This document shows positions 56,023-64,000 of a stretch of DNA of 64,000 nt, one piece after another (the first letter of the stretch is position 1; each line of letters begins with the position of its first letter). The translations under genes and the position numbers were made by a program. The stretch comes from Moritella sp. PE36 (GTDB lineage Bacteria > Pseudomonadota > Gammaproteobacteria > Enterobacterales > Moritellaceae), in NCBI RefSeq assembly GCF_000170855.1, contig NZ_ABCQ01000018.1, positions 1-64,000 of the forward strand, given 5' to 3'. Under the pieces are notes generated by a model, which did no database searches, was not told the DNA's origin, and saw only the letters and a list, made by a program, of their open reading frames with translations.

Positions 56023-56808
56023 TTAAATTAGGTTAAAATCATGTAACCAATGCAGTCCTGCCGCAGTCGTCGTCGCTGGTTTGTATTCACAGCCGACCCA
56101 ACCTTGGTAACCAATATCATCCAGGTGCTTAAACAAAAATTGATAATTGAGTTCACCAGTACCGGGTTCATGGCGGCCGGGGTTATCGGCTAATTGTACG
56201 TGCTGGATCTGCACTAAATTATTGCTTAATGTGGTCGCTATATCCCCTTCCATCACCTGCATATGATAGATATCATATTGCACGCGGATATTCGTACTTT
56301 CGGTTGCTTTAATTACCGCTAACGCTTGCGCCGTTGTGGTTAAAAAGAAGCCAGGGATATCACGGGTATTAATCGCTTCAATCACTAAACTGATCCCGGC
56401 TTTCGCCAATTCTGCCGCCGCAAATTGTAGGTTGGCAACAAAAGTCTCGTGAGCTTGTTGCGCGCTCACCGTGACCGGAGTAATACCCGCCAAACAGTTC
56501 AATTGGGTACAATTCAAGGTGCGCGCATACTCAATCGCTAAATACACCCCAGCTTGAAACTCACCGACTCGGTTCGGATCCGTTGCAATGCCACGATCCC
56601 CGGCATCCCAGTCACCCGCAGGTAAGTTAAACAATACCTGTTCGAGGTTATACTGCTCTAACCGCTGCTTGATTTCGGCTGCATCAAACGCATAAGGAAA
56701 CAAATATTCTACGCCATGAAATCCCGCATCACTGGCTTCTGCAAAGCGATCCAGAAATTCATTTTCGGTAAATAACATGGATAAATTAGCCGCTAATTTA
56801 GGCATCAA
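56023..56808 (-). CDS. hyi: Hydroxypyruvate isomerase
   Basis: The 261-residue TIM-barrel enzyme interconverts hydroxypyruvate and tartronate semialdehyde. Typical segments are NLSMLFTENEFLDRFAEASD, LVIEAINTRDIPGFFLT, VQYDIYHMQVMEGD and GWVGCEYKPATTTAAGL. The length equals E. coli Hyi (~258). It lies 41 bp after gcl. Confidence 0.93.
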   Translation of the reverse strand: MMPKLAANLSMLFTENEFLDRFAEASDAGFHGVEYLFPYAFDAAEIKQRLEQYNLEQVLFNLPAGDWDAGDRGIATDPNRVGEFQAGVYLAIEYARTLNCTQLNCLAGITPVTVSAQQAHETFVANLQFAAAELAKAGISLVIEAINTRDIPGFFLTTTAQALAVIKATESTNIRVQYDIYHMQVMEGDIATTLSNNLVQIQHVQLADNPGRHEPGTGELNYQFLFKHLDDIGYQGWVGCEYKPATTTAAGLHWLHDFNLI

Positions 56809-56849
56809 AAACTCCTTTTTATAAATGAATGCTTAGTGAGTCGTTTTCA

Positions 56850-58625
56850 CTATTGATTAAACGTGATTGCAGTTGGCGCGTCATCCTGACCTTCCGCTAA
56901 TGCTTCAAATTCATTAACGCCGTCAATTTCTACACCCATAGCAATATTGGTTACACGCTCAAGAATGATTTCAACGACGACTGGGACTTTATGTTTCGCC
57001 ATTAACGCTTGTGCCTGACGTAACGCTCCGGCAATCTCTTCTGGTTGGCGAACACGGATCGCTTTACAACCTAAACCTTCAACAACGGCAACGTGATCAA
57101 CACCATAACCTTCTAACTCTGGTGCATTTTGATTATCAAACGCCAGCTGTACACAGTAATCAATATCAAATTGACGTTGTGCTTGGCGGATCAAACCAAG
57201 GTAAGAATTGTTCACCACAACGTGGATATAAGGCAGGTTAAACTGTGCACCCACCGCTAATTCTTCGATCATAAATTGGAAATCATAATCGCCAGAAATT
57301 GCCACAATTGGCCGTTTAGGATCGGCAACACGAACACCTAATGCAGCTGAAATAGTCCAACCTAATGGCCCAGCTTGACCGCAGTTGATCCAATGACGCG
57401 GTTTATACACGTGCAAGAATTGCGTAGCGGCAATCTGTGACAGGCCAATAGTACTGACATAACAAGTGTCTTGACCGAATACTTTATTCATCTCTTCATA
57501 CACGCGCATCGGTTTTACTGGCACGTCATTAAAGTGAGTTTTACGTAATAACGTTGCTTTGCGCTCTTGGCATTCCGCGATCCACGCCGAACGGTCCGGT
57601 AACTGACCCGCGTCACGCATTTCAGTCGCGACTTCTACCAATAGCTCCAGTGCTGCTTTGGCATCCGATACGATGCCAAGATCAGGACAGAAGATACGGC
57701 CAATCTGGGTAGGTTCAATATCGATATGCACAAATTTTCGGTCTTTGGTGTAAACATCCACAGAACCGGTATGACGATTCGCCCAACGGTTACCAATACC
57801 AAACACAAAGTCCGACGCTAACATGCTGGCATTACCATAGCGGTGCGACGTTTGCAGACCAACCATACCCGCCATTAACTCATGATCATCAGGTACTGAA
57901 CCCCAGCCCATCAGCGTTGGGATCACCGGAATACCGGTAATTTCAGCAAAGGTTTGCAACAATGTCGCTGCGCCAGCATTAATAACACCGCCACCACTGA
58001 CCAATAACGGTTTTTCTGCCGCGTTTAACATGGTTAATGCTTTGGTGATTTGTGCGCGACTTGCTTTCGGCTTGTAAGGTTCAAGCGGTTCATAGCTGTC
58101 GATATCAAATTCAATTTCAGCCAGTTGCACATCAATCGGTAAATCAAGCAACACAGGTCCAGGGCGGCCTGAACGCATTAAGTGAAATGCCTTTTGGAAC
58201 GCACGTGGTACTTGCGCTGGTTCTAATACTGTCGTTGCCCATTTGGTTACTGGACCGGCAATGCTCGCAATATCCACGGCCTGAAAATCTTCTTTGTGTA
58301 ACCGTGCTCGTGGCGCTTGACCAGTAATACATAAGATTGGGATAGAGTCTGCCGATGCTGAATATAATCCCGTGATCATATCGGTACCAGCCGGCCCAGA
58401 CGTACCAATACAAACACCGATATTACCGGTATGAGTACGGGTATAACCTTCTGCCATATGTGAGGCGCCTTCCACATGACGTGCTAACACATGGTCAATA
58501 CCGCCTACTTTTTTCATTGCGGCATACATAGGATTAATCGCGGCACCCGGTACACCGAACACGACATCAACCCCTTCCAGTTTCATTACTTCTATTGCTG
58601 CTTCTATTGCTTTCATCTTAGTCAT
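56850..58625 (-). CDS. gcl: Glyoxylate carboligase
   Basis: The 591-residue thiamine diphosphate enzyme condenses two glyoxylates to tartronate semialdehyde and CO2. It has [16 protein letters not shown], then [14 protein letters not shown], where Val replaces the glutamate most ThDP enzymes use here, a Gcl hallmark. [21 protein letters not shown] and [21 protein letters not shown] complete the ThDP site. FAD is probably bound but not catalytic. It starts gcl-hyi-garR-glycerate kinase and has a palindrome upstream. Confidence 0.96.
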   Translation of the reverse strand: MTKMKAIEAAIEVMKLEGVDVVFGVPGAAINPMYAAMKKVGGIDHVLARHVEGASHMAEGYTRTHTGNIGVCIGTSGPAGTDMITGLYSASADSIPILCITGQAPRARLHKEDFQAVDIASIAGPVTKWATTVLEPAQVPRAFQKAFHLMRSGRPGPVLLDLPIDVQLAEIEFDIDSYEPLEPYKPKASRAQITKALTMLNAAEKPLLVSGGGVINAGAATLLQTFAEITGIPVIPTLMGWGSVPDDHELMAGMVGLQTSHRYGNASMLASDFVFGIGNRWANRHTGSVDVYTKDRKFVHIDIEPTQIGRIFCPDLGIVSDAKAALELLVEVATEMRDAGQLPDRSAWIAECQERKATLLRKTHFNDVPVKPMRVYEEMNKVFGQDTCYVSTIGLSQIAATQFLHVYKPRHWINCGQAGPLGWTISAALGVRVADPKRPIVAISGDYDFQFMIEELAVGAQFNLPYIHVVVNNSYLGLIRQAQRQFDIDYCVQLAFDNQNAPELEGYGVDHVAVVEGLGCKAIRVRQPEEIAGALRQAQALMAKHKVPVVVEIILERVTNIAMGVEIDGVNEFEALAEGQDDAPTAITFNQ

Positions 58626-58642
58626 TTCAAATCTCCATATAC

Positions 58643-58656
58643 GATTGCATACAATC
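58643..58656. promoter_or_regulatory. Palindrome upstream of gcl, candidate GntR-type operator
   Basis: GATTGCATACAATC is a near-perfect palindrome 18 bp before the gcl start. It resembles TTGTATACAA before puuE and the half-site GATTGTATAAC at 62320-62330 before the GntR gene. The rest of 58657-59068 is AT-rich with no gene. Confidence 0.5.
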
Positions 58657-59068
58657 TAGCGAGTAATTGTATTCTAGACCTCAACAATGTTAACAATCAA
58701 GTCTCCATTTACAAAAACACAACAGAGTGTCAACATTAAAAACCACAAACAAGACACCGTGTTTCGAATAAACAATTAATATCAACAAGATAGAGTTAAA
58801 CGGATGTTTTAAATACGTTAAAATAAAAAATCATTAAGTTTATAAATAGTTAAATTTGTTTACATTCATGTGATTTTATCGCTATATGTAAGTCAATAAT
58901 TAAAATAAATGTACACAATCACTAAAACAATCTATATTTTCACACTGATTCTTGATTCAATAAATATCGACTGGATCATGCAATACAGGCTGTAGTGCGA
59001 AGGTTTAGGATTGAAGATGTCTATCTTGATTGATTAGCAAATAACACAGCATTAATTTGGAGAAATAC

Positions 59069-59494
59069 ATGAATTTAACACTACAAGAAGCCTTAACTAT
59101 CACCCAAGGTGCATTCAATGCAGCGGTAAAAGAAAATAGTAAACCGTTAACGGTGGCGGTTTTAGATAGCGGCGGTAAATTGATTTCATTACAGCGTCAA
59201 GACGGCGCGAGCATGATGCGCCCAGAGATCGCATCAGCAAAAGCTTGGGGGGCACTCGCAATGGGCTGCTCGTCACGTAAATTAGCCACAGATGCAGAAC
59301 AACGTCCCGCGTTCATGACCGCCGTTACCGCGCTAGCAGACGGTAATGTATTACCTGTCGCAGGTGGTATTTTAATTAGAAACAGCGAGCAAGAATTACT
59401 CGGTGCAATCGGCATCAGTGGCGATTTATCTGAACTTGATGAGCTGTGTGCCATACGCGGGGTTCAGTCGGCAAATTTGCTCACAGATGAATGA
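59069..59494 (+). CDS. GlcG/HbpS-family protein
   Basis: The ~141-residue soluble protein has MNLTLQEALTITQGAFNAAV, LTVAVLDSGGKLISLQRQDGA, RPEIASAKAWGALAMG and VAGGILIRNSEQELLGAIGISG. These are all GlcG/HbpS (DUF336) features. HbpS binds heme, and GlcG-like genes often sit in glycolate or glyoxylate operons; the function is unknown. ATG 59069 is preferred, with GGAG before it. It is divergent from gcl, which ties it to glyoxylate metabolism. Confidence 0.88.
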   Translation: MNLTLQEALTITQGAFNAAVKENSKPLTVAVLDSGGKLISLQRQDGASMMRPEIASAKAWGALAMGCSSRKLATDAEQRPAFMTAVTALADGNVLPVAGGILIRNSEQELLGAIGISGDLSELDELCAIRGVQSANLLTDE

Positions 59495-59551
59495 TAACAA
59501 CGCCAAATACTGCCCTCGTGAATAGGTCTGGTTGAATGGCTATCACAAACA

Positions 59552-59592
59552 CAAAAGGATAAGCCTGATATCAGGACTTATCCTTTTTTATA
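59552..59592. terminator. Bidirectional intrinsic terminator
   Basis: AAAAGGATAAG pairs with CTTATCCTTTTTT around a loop that contains CCTGATATCAGG, itself a palindrome. It separates the glcG-like gene from the second purine permease. Confidence 0.85.
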
Positions 59593-59603
59593 CCTAATAC
59601 CAA

Positions 59604-60971
59604 TTACATTAGCGCAAATTTGGCCACAAAGATTGCCGTTAACACCCAAATGCTCGATGATACTTCTTCCGATTTACCTGAGCCTACCTTTAAGAACGTA
59701 TACGCAATAAAGCCTAACGCAATACCGTTCGCAATCGAGAAGGTAAACGCCATCATCATCGCAGTAATACAAGCAGGTACATAATCAGTAAACTCATCCC
59801 AATTGATTTTACTTAAGCCACTCATCATTAAGAAGGCAACAAAGATCAGCGCACCAGAGGTTGCATAACTCGGAATGATCAAGGCTATATCAGCAAAGAA
59901 AGTCGCTAATAAAAATAACACACCAACTGTGACCGCAGTTAGACCTGTACGTCCACCTGCCGCTACACCCGCTGCACTTTCAACATAAGATGTTACTGGC
60001 GGACAACCTACACAAGCACCAAGCACACTTGATACTGAATCGGCTTTAAGGGATTTCTTTAAGTTTTTGATATTACCTTTGTCATCGATAAGGTTAGCTT
60101 TATCAGCCACCCCCATTAATGTACCTGCAGTATCAAACATGTTCACAAACAAGAACGAGATGATCACACTGATCATACCAACATTAAACAGGCCTTCAGC
60201 ATTATAAAATAAATGCTCAAAATCCATGCTCATGAATAATGGACCAAGACTCGGCGGTGTCGATATAATCGAACTTGGCGCCGTCACTAAACCTAATGGT
60301 ATACCGACTAATGTCGTTACTAACATACCAATTAAAACCGCGCCAAATAAATTACGACGAAATAAAGTACCGATAATCAAAAAGGTAATACCAGCCAGTA
60401 GTACACTCGGATCTTTAAAGTTACCAACCGTCATTAGCGTCGGTTCAAAAGCAACGATAATGCCCGCATTTTTAAGACCGATAACACCTAAAAACAGACC
60501 GACACCCGCCGTCATCGCATAGCGTAAGCTAACGGGTATACTGTCTAATATCCATTCTCTGATCTTATAAAAACTCATCAGCGCGAATAACACCCCTGAT
60601 ACAAATACGGCAGCCATCGCGACTTGCCAGGTATGACCCATATCAAATACTACGGTATAAGTGAAAAAAGCGTTCAAGCCCATACCTGGTGCTAAACCAA
60701 CAGGCCAGTTGGCATAAAGACCCATTAACATACAGCCGATTGCAGCACCGACACAGGTAGCCACGAATAAAGCATCCTTGTCCATACCGGTTTTAGCCAT
60801 TAATTCCGGGTTAATAAAAATGATATACGCCATGGTGACAAAGGTGGTTAAACCAGCCATCATTTCAGTTTTCACCGTGGTGCCATGCTCTGATAGTTTA
60901 AATAATTTTTCTAGTAACCCACCTTTAGATGGTGTACTTAGTGTTTCTACAGGTTGTGCATTACTCATCAT
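59604..60971 (-). CDS. NCS2/AzgA-type purine permease, copy 2
   Basis: The 455-residue transporter matches copy 1 (33322-34689) along nearly its whole length, including VKTEMMAGLTTFVTMAYIIF, GLAPGMGLNAFFTYT and SSVLGACVGCPPVTSYVESA. Differences cluster in the first ~15 residues (MMSNAQPVETLSTPSKGG against MMDKTQQGSELQGSAKGG) and in the loops. Two copies flanking one pathway may give different nucleobase preference or regulation. Upstream, 60972-61520 (549 bp) holds no gene I can see, only the terminator of the gntR gene. Confidence 0.9.
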   Translation of the reverse strand: MMSNAQPVETLSTPSKGGLLEKLFKLSEHGTTVKTEMMAGLTTFVTMAYIIFINPELMAKTGMDKDALFVATCVGAAIGCMLMGLYANWPVGLAPGMGLNAFFTYTVVFDMGHTWQVAMAAVFVSGVLFALMSFYKIREWILDSIPVSLRYAMTAGVGLFLGVIGLKNAGIIVAFEPTLMTVGNFKDPSVLLAGITFLIIGTLFRRNLFGAVLIGMLVTTLVGIPLGLVTAPSSIISTPPSLGPLFMSMDFEHLFYNAEGLFNVGMISVIISFLFVNMFDTAGTLMGVADKANLIDDKGNIKNLKKSLKADSVSSVLGACVGCPPVTSYVESAAGVAAGGRTGLTAVTVGVLFLLATFFADIALIIPSYATSGALIFVAFLMMSGLSKINWDEFTDYVPACITAMMMAFTFSIANGIALGFIAYTFLKVGSGKSEEVSSSIWVLTAIFVAKFALM

Positions 60972-61465
60972 ATTTCCTTGTTATGTTTCGGCATTACCGA
61001 TTATCCATTTATGATTTAATACTTTTGCTATATTTCCTTACTGACAACTCATTCAAATTAGTTTCGTTCATTAACTAAAAAGCGACTATTCATGCAGTTC
61101 GTCAATTTTCAATATTAATGGTCCACATAATAAAACCAACATCAGTACAATCATTAATACAATTTAGTTAAATAATGTTTCATAAATTTACAGGAATGTA
61201 ACAAAAAGTTAACCTGTCAATGTGATAACTTTGATCTGGGTACAGAAGTGGGTCGATAAAGGGGTCGGTTATTATGATGCAGTGAGCACTAACAGAGGAT
61301 TTAAAATACAAAGATAAATTATGTACCCAGTTAAAACAATGACTTATGCTGAACGCTGGTCGTAAGCAATAAAATCAACTACAGATGAGGTGGAGAGGTC
61401 GGAGTTGTTTAAAGGGAATATAATTCTATGGGTACTTAAAAGATAAAAACGACACGAAAAATAAA

Positions 61466-61496
61466 ACAAAAAAGCCAGACTGATTAGCCTGGCTTA
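61466..61496 (-). terminator. Intrinsic terminator of the gntR gene
   Basis: AAGCCAGGCTAA pairs imperfectly with the following CAGTCTGGCTT and ends in TTTTTTG on the minus strand, 25 bp past the stop. Confidence 0.75.
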
Positions 61497-61520
61497 GAGT
61501 CGCAGAGTAAAGAACCGCGA

Positions 61521-62258
61521 TTATTTTTTATTTAATACATTCGAGAAGACCACATGCAGGTCGCTTGATACCGTCTCGCCATCAAGGTTAAGTTTTGATT
61601 CAATGTGTTCTAAATGTTCCTGCATTAATTGACAGGCTGTTACCACATCTTTTGCTTCAATCGCATCTAATAAACGGCTGTGCTCGTCTAAAACACAAGG
61701 TGTGCTATTACCGACTTCATATTGAGCAATAATCAATGAGGTTAATGATACTAAGCTGCGTTGAAAATTAAGTAACGGGACATTGGCTGACATCTCAGCT
61801 AACTGTAAATGGAACTCACCAGACAAACGGATCGCTTTGCCCAGATCACCTTGGTTAGTCGCTGCATTTTCAAGTACGATCAGTTTACGTAATGAACTAA
61901 TTTGTTTCGCCGTCGCATTCATCACCGCTAATTCAGTAATTGCCGCTTCTAATGCTTGTCTGGCAATAAATACTTGCTTTGCTTCTTCAACCGACGGGGC
62001 CGCAACAATCGCACCACGATTAGGTCGGATAACGACAACTTGCTCGTGAGATAAACGTAATAATGAACGGCGTATAATAGTACGACTGACACCAAAAATG
62101 TCACCTAACGCTTCTTCATTTAATTTTGTTCCTGGCGGGAGACGACGTTCAAGAATAGCATCAAAGATATGCGCATAGACGATATCGTCTTGAGCCATTG
62201 AGCCTGACTTGCCTTCTGTTTCCACAGAACTACTGAGCTCAGACATTATATTCACCAT
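61521..62258 (-). CDS. GntR-family regulator with FCD domain
   Basis: The 245-residue protein has a winged helix (residues ~35-95: LNEEALGDIFGVSRTIIRRS, VVVIRPNRGAIVAAPS) and an all-helical FCD ligand domain (ARQALEAAITELAVMNA, SGEFHLQLAEMSANVPLL, DEHSRLLDAIEAKD). FCD proteins sense small carboxylates and control carbon use. Its place at the end of the glyoxylate and purine block makes it a likely regulator of that block. The start is either 62258 or the ATG at 62246. Confidence 0.88.
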   Translation of the reverse strand: MVNIMSELSSSVETEGKSGSMAQDDIVYAHIFDAILERRLPPGTKLNEEALGDIFGVSRTIIRRSLLRLSHEQVVVIRPNRGAIVAAPSVEEAKQVFIARQALEAAITELAVMNATAKQISSLRKLIVLENAATNQGDLGKAIRLSGEFHLQLAEMSANVPLLNFQRSLVSLTSLIIAQYEVGNSTPCVLDEHSRLLDAIEAKDVVTACQLMQEHLEHIESKLNLDGETVSSDLHVVFSNVLNKK

Positions 62259-62404
62259 TATAAGTTAGTGTTGTGAGGGCCATTAATTAAGTATAACCCG
62301 CGCCACAACAACTCTGATAGATTGTATAACATCATGATATGTTAACACCGTGTAACAATCCAGTCCTATCTTGTGTACTATCTAAAAAATATTTTAAACA
62401 ATTT

Positions 62405-62923
62405 TTAACGATACTCGGTAATTTTTAGCGGTTTATCTGCATTATAACTATTTAACACATCTAATAAGCTTGCCGTACTTGGTTGATTTTCAAGTGGGTC
62501 TGGATCTTGAGAGGAGGTAAGGGATTGTGCGAACTCATTCGCTGTGGGTTTAATTAACGAATCGAGGGCTAATTTTTGCTGTAATAAATGAGAACTATTT
62601 TGTACAACAGATTCGGGCACATAGTTAATATCACCAACAGCCACACCAATTTCCGGAGAAAAACAGATCTCCAAGCGCATTGCCGCCATATTGTTTTTAG
62701 CGGCATATTCATTCAGTCGTAACATACGGGCAGCATCATACGCTGACGTATCAACGGCAGGTTGCTTAATTTCGATTTGTTTCTGATCAGAAATGTCAGA
62801 TGACAACATACTTAATAGCAAAGCAAATTTAGCTCTATCACCATTTAAAGCACATTTATTTAATTGTTGGCCAAGTTGTAGCTCATCAATTAAGGCATGT
62901 TGTCGTATCGATTGAACGTAAAT
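62405..62923 (-). CDS. VC2046/SO_2500-like protein with apparent ATT start
   Basis: The 172-residue reading contains ALIDELQLGQQLNKCALNG and RAKFALLLSMLSSDI, the conserved N-terminal block of this family, which is absent if one starts at the first ATG (62821). In frame upstream of 62821 there is no ATG, GTG or TTG. AAGAGG lies 6 bp before the ATT at 62923-62921, giving a protein of the family's usual length. Either ATT initiates, as in infC, or an ATG mutated and the gene is weakly or not expressed. The C-terminal part is polar. Function unknown. Confidence 0.6.
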   Translation of the reverse strand: MYVQSIRQHALIDELQLGQQLNKCALNGDRAKFALLLSMLSSDISDQKQIEIKQPAVDTSAYDAARMLRLNEYAAKNNMAAMRLEICFSPEIGVAVGDINYVPESVVQNSSHLLQQKLALDSLIKPTANEFAQSLTSSQDPDPLENQPSTASLLDVLNSYNADKPLKITEYR

Positions 62924-63081
62924 AAGGTACCTCTTAACAAGATTGCGCGCAGAATAACCAGATTTTGCCGCGAAATAATCAACTAGTAAGTTATCGGCCT
63001 GATTTTCAAAATATTTAGCTGTTTATTCGAAGTTTTTATTCACATATATACATTTTCTGATACTATCCGTTCCGTACTTGT

Positions 63082-63166
63082 GGAGGGGTTCCCGAGTGGC
63101 CAAAGGGATCAGACTGTAAATCTGACGGCTCAGCCTTCGAAGGTTCGAATCCTTCTCCCTCCACCA
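63082..63166 (+). tRNA. tRNA-Tyr(GUA), copy 1 of 5
   Basis: This 85-nt type II tRNA has acceptor stem GGAGGGG/CUCCCUCC type, anticodon GUA, T-loop GUUCGAAUC and an encoded CCA. Confidence 0.97.
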
Positions 63167-63274
63167 CAATATTTACGTTATGTTGATTGCATAAACTCAT
63201 TTTAAAATGTTATAAATGGTCGACATGATAACAACATCTACCAATGCGAGTAGATGAAAAAAAGCATTATTTGT

Positions 63275-63359
63275 GGAGAGGTTCCCGAGTGGCCAAAGGG
63301 ATCAGACTGTAAATCTGACGGCTCAGCCTTCGAAGGTTCGAATCCTTCTCTCTCCACCA
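63275..63359 (+). tRNA. tRNA-Tyr(GUA), copy 2 of 5
   Basis: As copy 1, but with acceptor GGAGAGG paired to CUCUCUCC, a compensated base change. Confidence 0.97.
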
Positions 63360-63497
63360 TCATTTAGCTTTGCTGATTATGTATATATAAGAATTACATT
63401 GTGGCCAATGTACTATGCCTTAAATAGGTCTTAACGTAATCGATAGAGTGAATACAACATCTGCCAATGCGAGTAGATGAAAAAAAGCATTATTTGT

Positions 63498-63582
63498 GGA
63501 GAGGTTCCCGAGTGGCCAAAGGGATCAGACTGTAAATCTGACGGCTCAGCCTTCGAAGGTTCGAATCCTTCTCTCTCCACCA
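63498..63582 (+). tRNA. tRNA-Tyr(GUA), copy 3 of 5
   Basis: Identical to copy 2, including the GGAGAGG acceptor stem. Confidence 0.97.
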
Positions 63583-63719
63583 TCATTTAGCTTTGCTGAT
63601 TATGTATATGTAAGAATTACATTGTGGCCAATGTACTATGCCTTAAATAGGTCTTAACGTAATCGACAGAGTGAAGACAACATCTACCAATGCGAGTAGA
63701 TGAAAAAAGTATTATTTGT

Positions 63720-63804
63720 GGAGAGGTTCCCGAGTGGCCAAAGGGATCAGACTGTAAATCTGACGGCTCAGCCTTCGAAGGTTCGAATCCTTCTCTCTCC
63801 ACCA
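63720..63804 (+). tRNA. tRNA-Tyr(GUA), copy 4 of 5
   Basis: Identical to copies 2 and 3. Confidence 0.97.
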
Positions 63805-63912
63805 TCATTCTACTTTGTTGACTTACATTTTCAGCCATAAAATAGGCCAATGTAATCGCAGTCATCAGGGTAAAATACCATCTAGCAATAGATGACAAAA
63901 TAGAGAAAATGT

Positions 63913-63997
63913 GGAGGGGTTCCCGAGTGGCCAAAGGGATCAGACTGTAAATCTGACGGCTCAGCCTTCGAAGGTTCGAATCCTTCTCCCTCCACCA
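63913..63997 (+). tRNA. tRNA-Tyr(GUA), copy 5 of 5
   Basis: Same as copy 1, with acceptor GGAGGGG. It ends three bases before the window edge, so the array may continue. Confidence 0.97.
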
Positions 63998-64000
63998 CTC

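Larger units (their letters stand above)
63239..63804 (+). repeat. ~222-bp tandem repeat units (spacer plus tRNA-Tyr)
   Basis: Copies 2, 3 and 4 of the tRNA with their spacers repeat with a period of 223 and 222 bp. The shared spacer includes ACCAATGCGAGTAGATGAAA before the gene and CATCATTTAGCTTTGCTGAT after copies 2 and 3; small changes and a one-base gap separate the units. Confidence 0.85.

Noticed and set aside
63617-63934. Minus-strand open frame across tRNA-Tyr copy 4
   Set aside because: Its most protein-like stretch (MVEREGFEPSKAEPS) is the familiar false translation of the tRNA-Tyr complement.

Overview
The window looks like a chromosomal segment of a marine gammaproteobacterium of the Vibrio/Moritella/Psychromonas/Shewanella kind. 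Moderately low GC, Vibrio-type flagellar ring genes (flgT, flgO, flgP), DUF2986 and VC2046/SO_2500-type small proteins, an anaerobic fumarate reductase with an FNR box, MenA and a tandem tRNA-Tyr array all fit. Moritella is my best guess; this is inference from gene content, not a database match.

Layout. 1-2550: end of a fused TRAP transporter permease (with an apparent one-base frameshift at the window edge) and a UspA protein. 2717-4831: a CheY-CheC fusion regulator and a PAS-GGDEF diguanylate cyclase. 4914-14193: housekeeping and accessory genes (DUF2986, DUF1456, two alpha/beta hydrolases, a DMT exporter, a YegD-type Hsp70, a TraF-like barrel protein, a PLP aminotransferase and a divergent AraC-GyrI regulator). 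14231-14764: a duplicated tRNA-Ser(UGA) plus terminator. 14955-18380: frdABCD with a class II FNR promoter. 18570-19504: doxX and ohr with paired palindromic operators. 19598-24930: envelope genes including two proteins that carry YbaY-like domains. 25187-28041: flgT divergent from a sigma54-driven lipoprotein-flgO-flgP operon. 28192-33205: menA, a heptanucleotide repeat, a double-SBP lytic transglycosylase and a dicarboxylate symporter.

33322-62258 is dominated by a nearly complete purine-to-glycerate pathway, in two blocks. Block 1 (33322-38796) has a purine permease, HIU hydrolase, allantoinase PuuE, OHCU decarboxylase, ureidoglycolate lyase and the membrane cytochrome-linked urate hydroxylase PuuD. 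Block 2 (47270-62258) has guanine deaminase, XdhC/B/A, a glycerate kinase, tartronate semialdehyde reductase, hydroxypyruvate isomerase, glyoxylate carboligase, a GlcG-like protein, a second purine permease and a GntR/FCD regulator. Together these would take guanine, hypoxanthine or xanthine to urate, allantoin, glyoxylate and phosphoglycerate. The one missing step is allantoate to ureidoglycolate. A start-like relic (Shine-Dalgarno, ATG, two codons, stop) sits between uraD and allA, where an allantoicase gene could be expected. The 8 kb between the blocks holds a PAP2 phosphatase, HD-GYP protein, TDT transporter with LysR, a FimV-like protein, two glycosyltransferases and a RutR-like TetR regulator. 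Near-identical 17-bp palindromes lie upstream of that TetR gene and upstream of xdhA, which suggests it controls xanthine dehydrogenase.

62405-64000: a VC2046/SO_2500-like gene whose conserved N-terminus is preceded by no ATG/GTG/TTG but by a Shine-Dalgarno sequence and ATT, then five tRNA-Tyr(GUA) genes in tandem.
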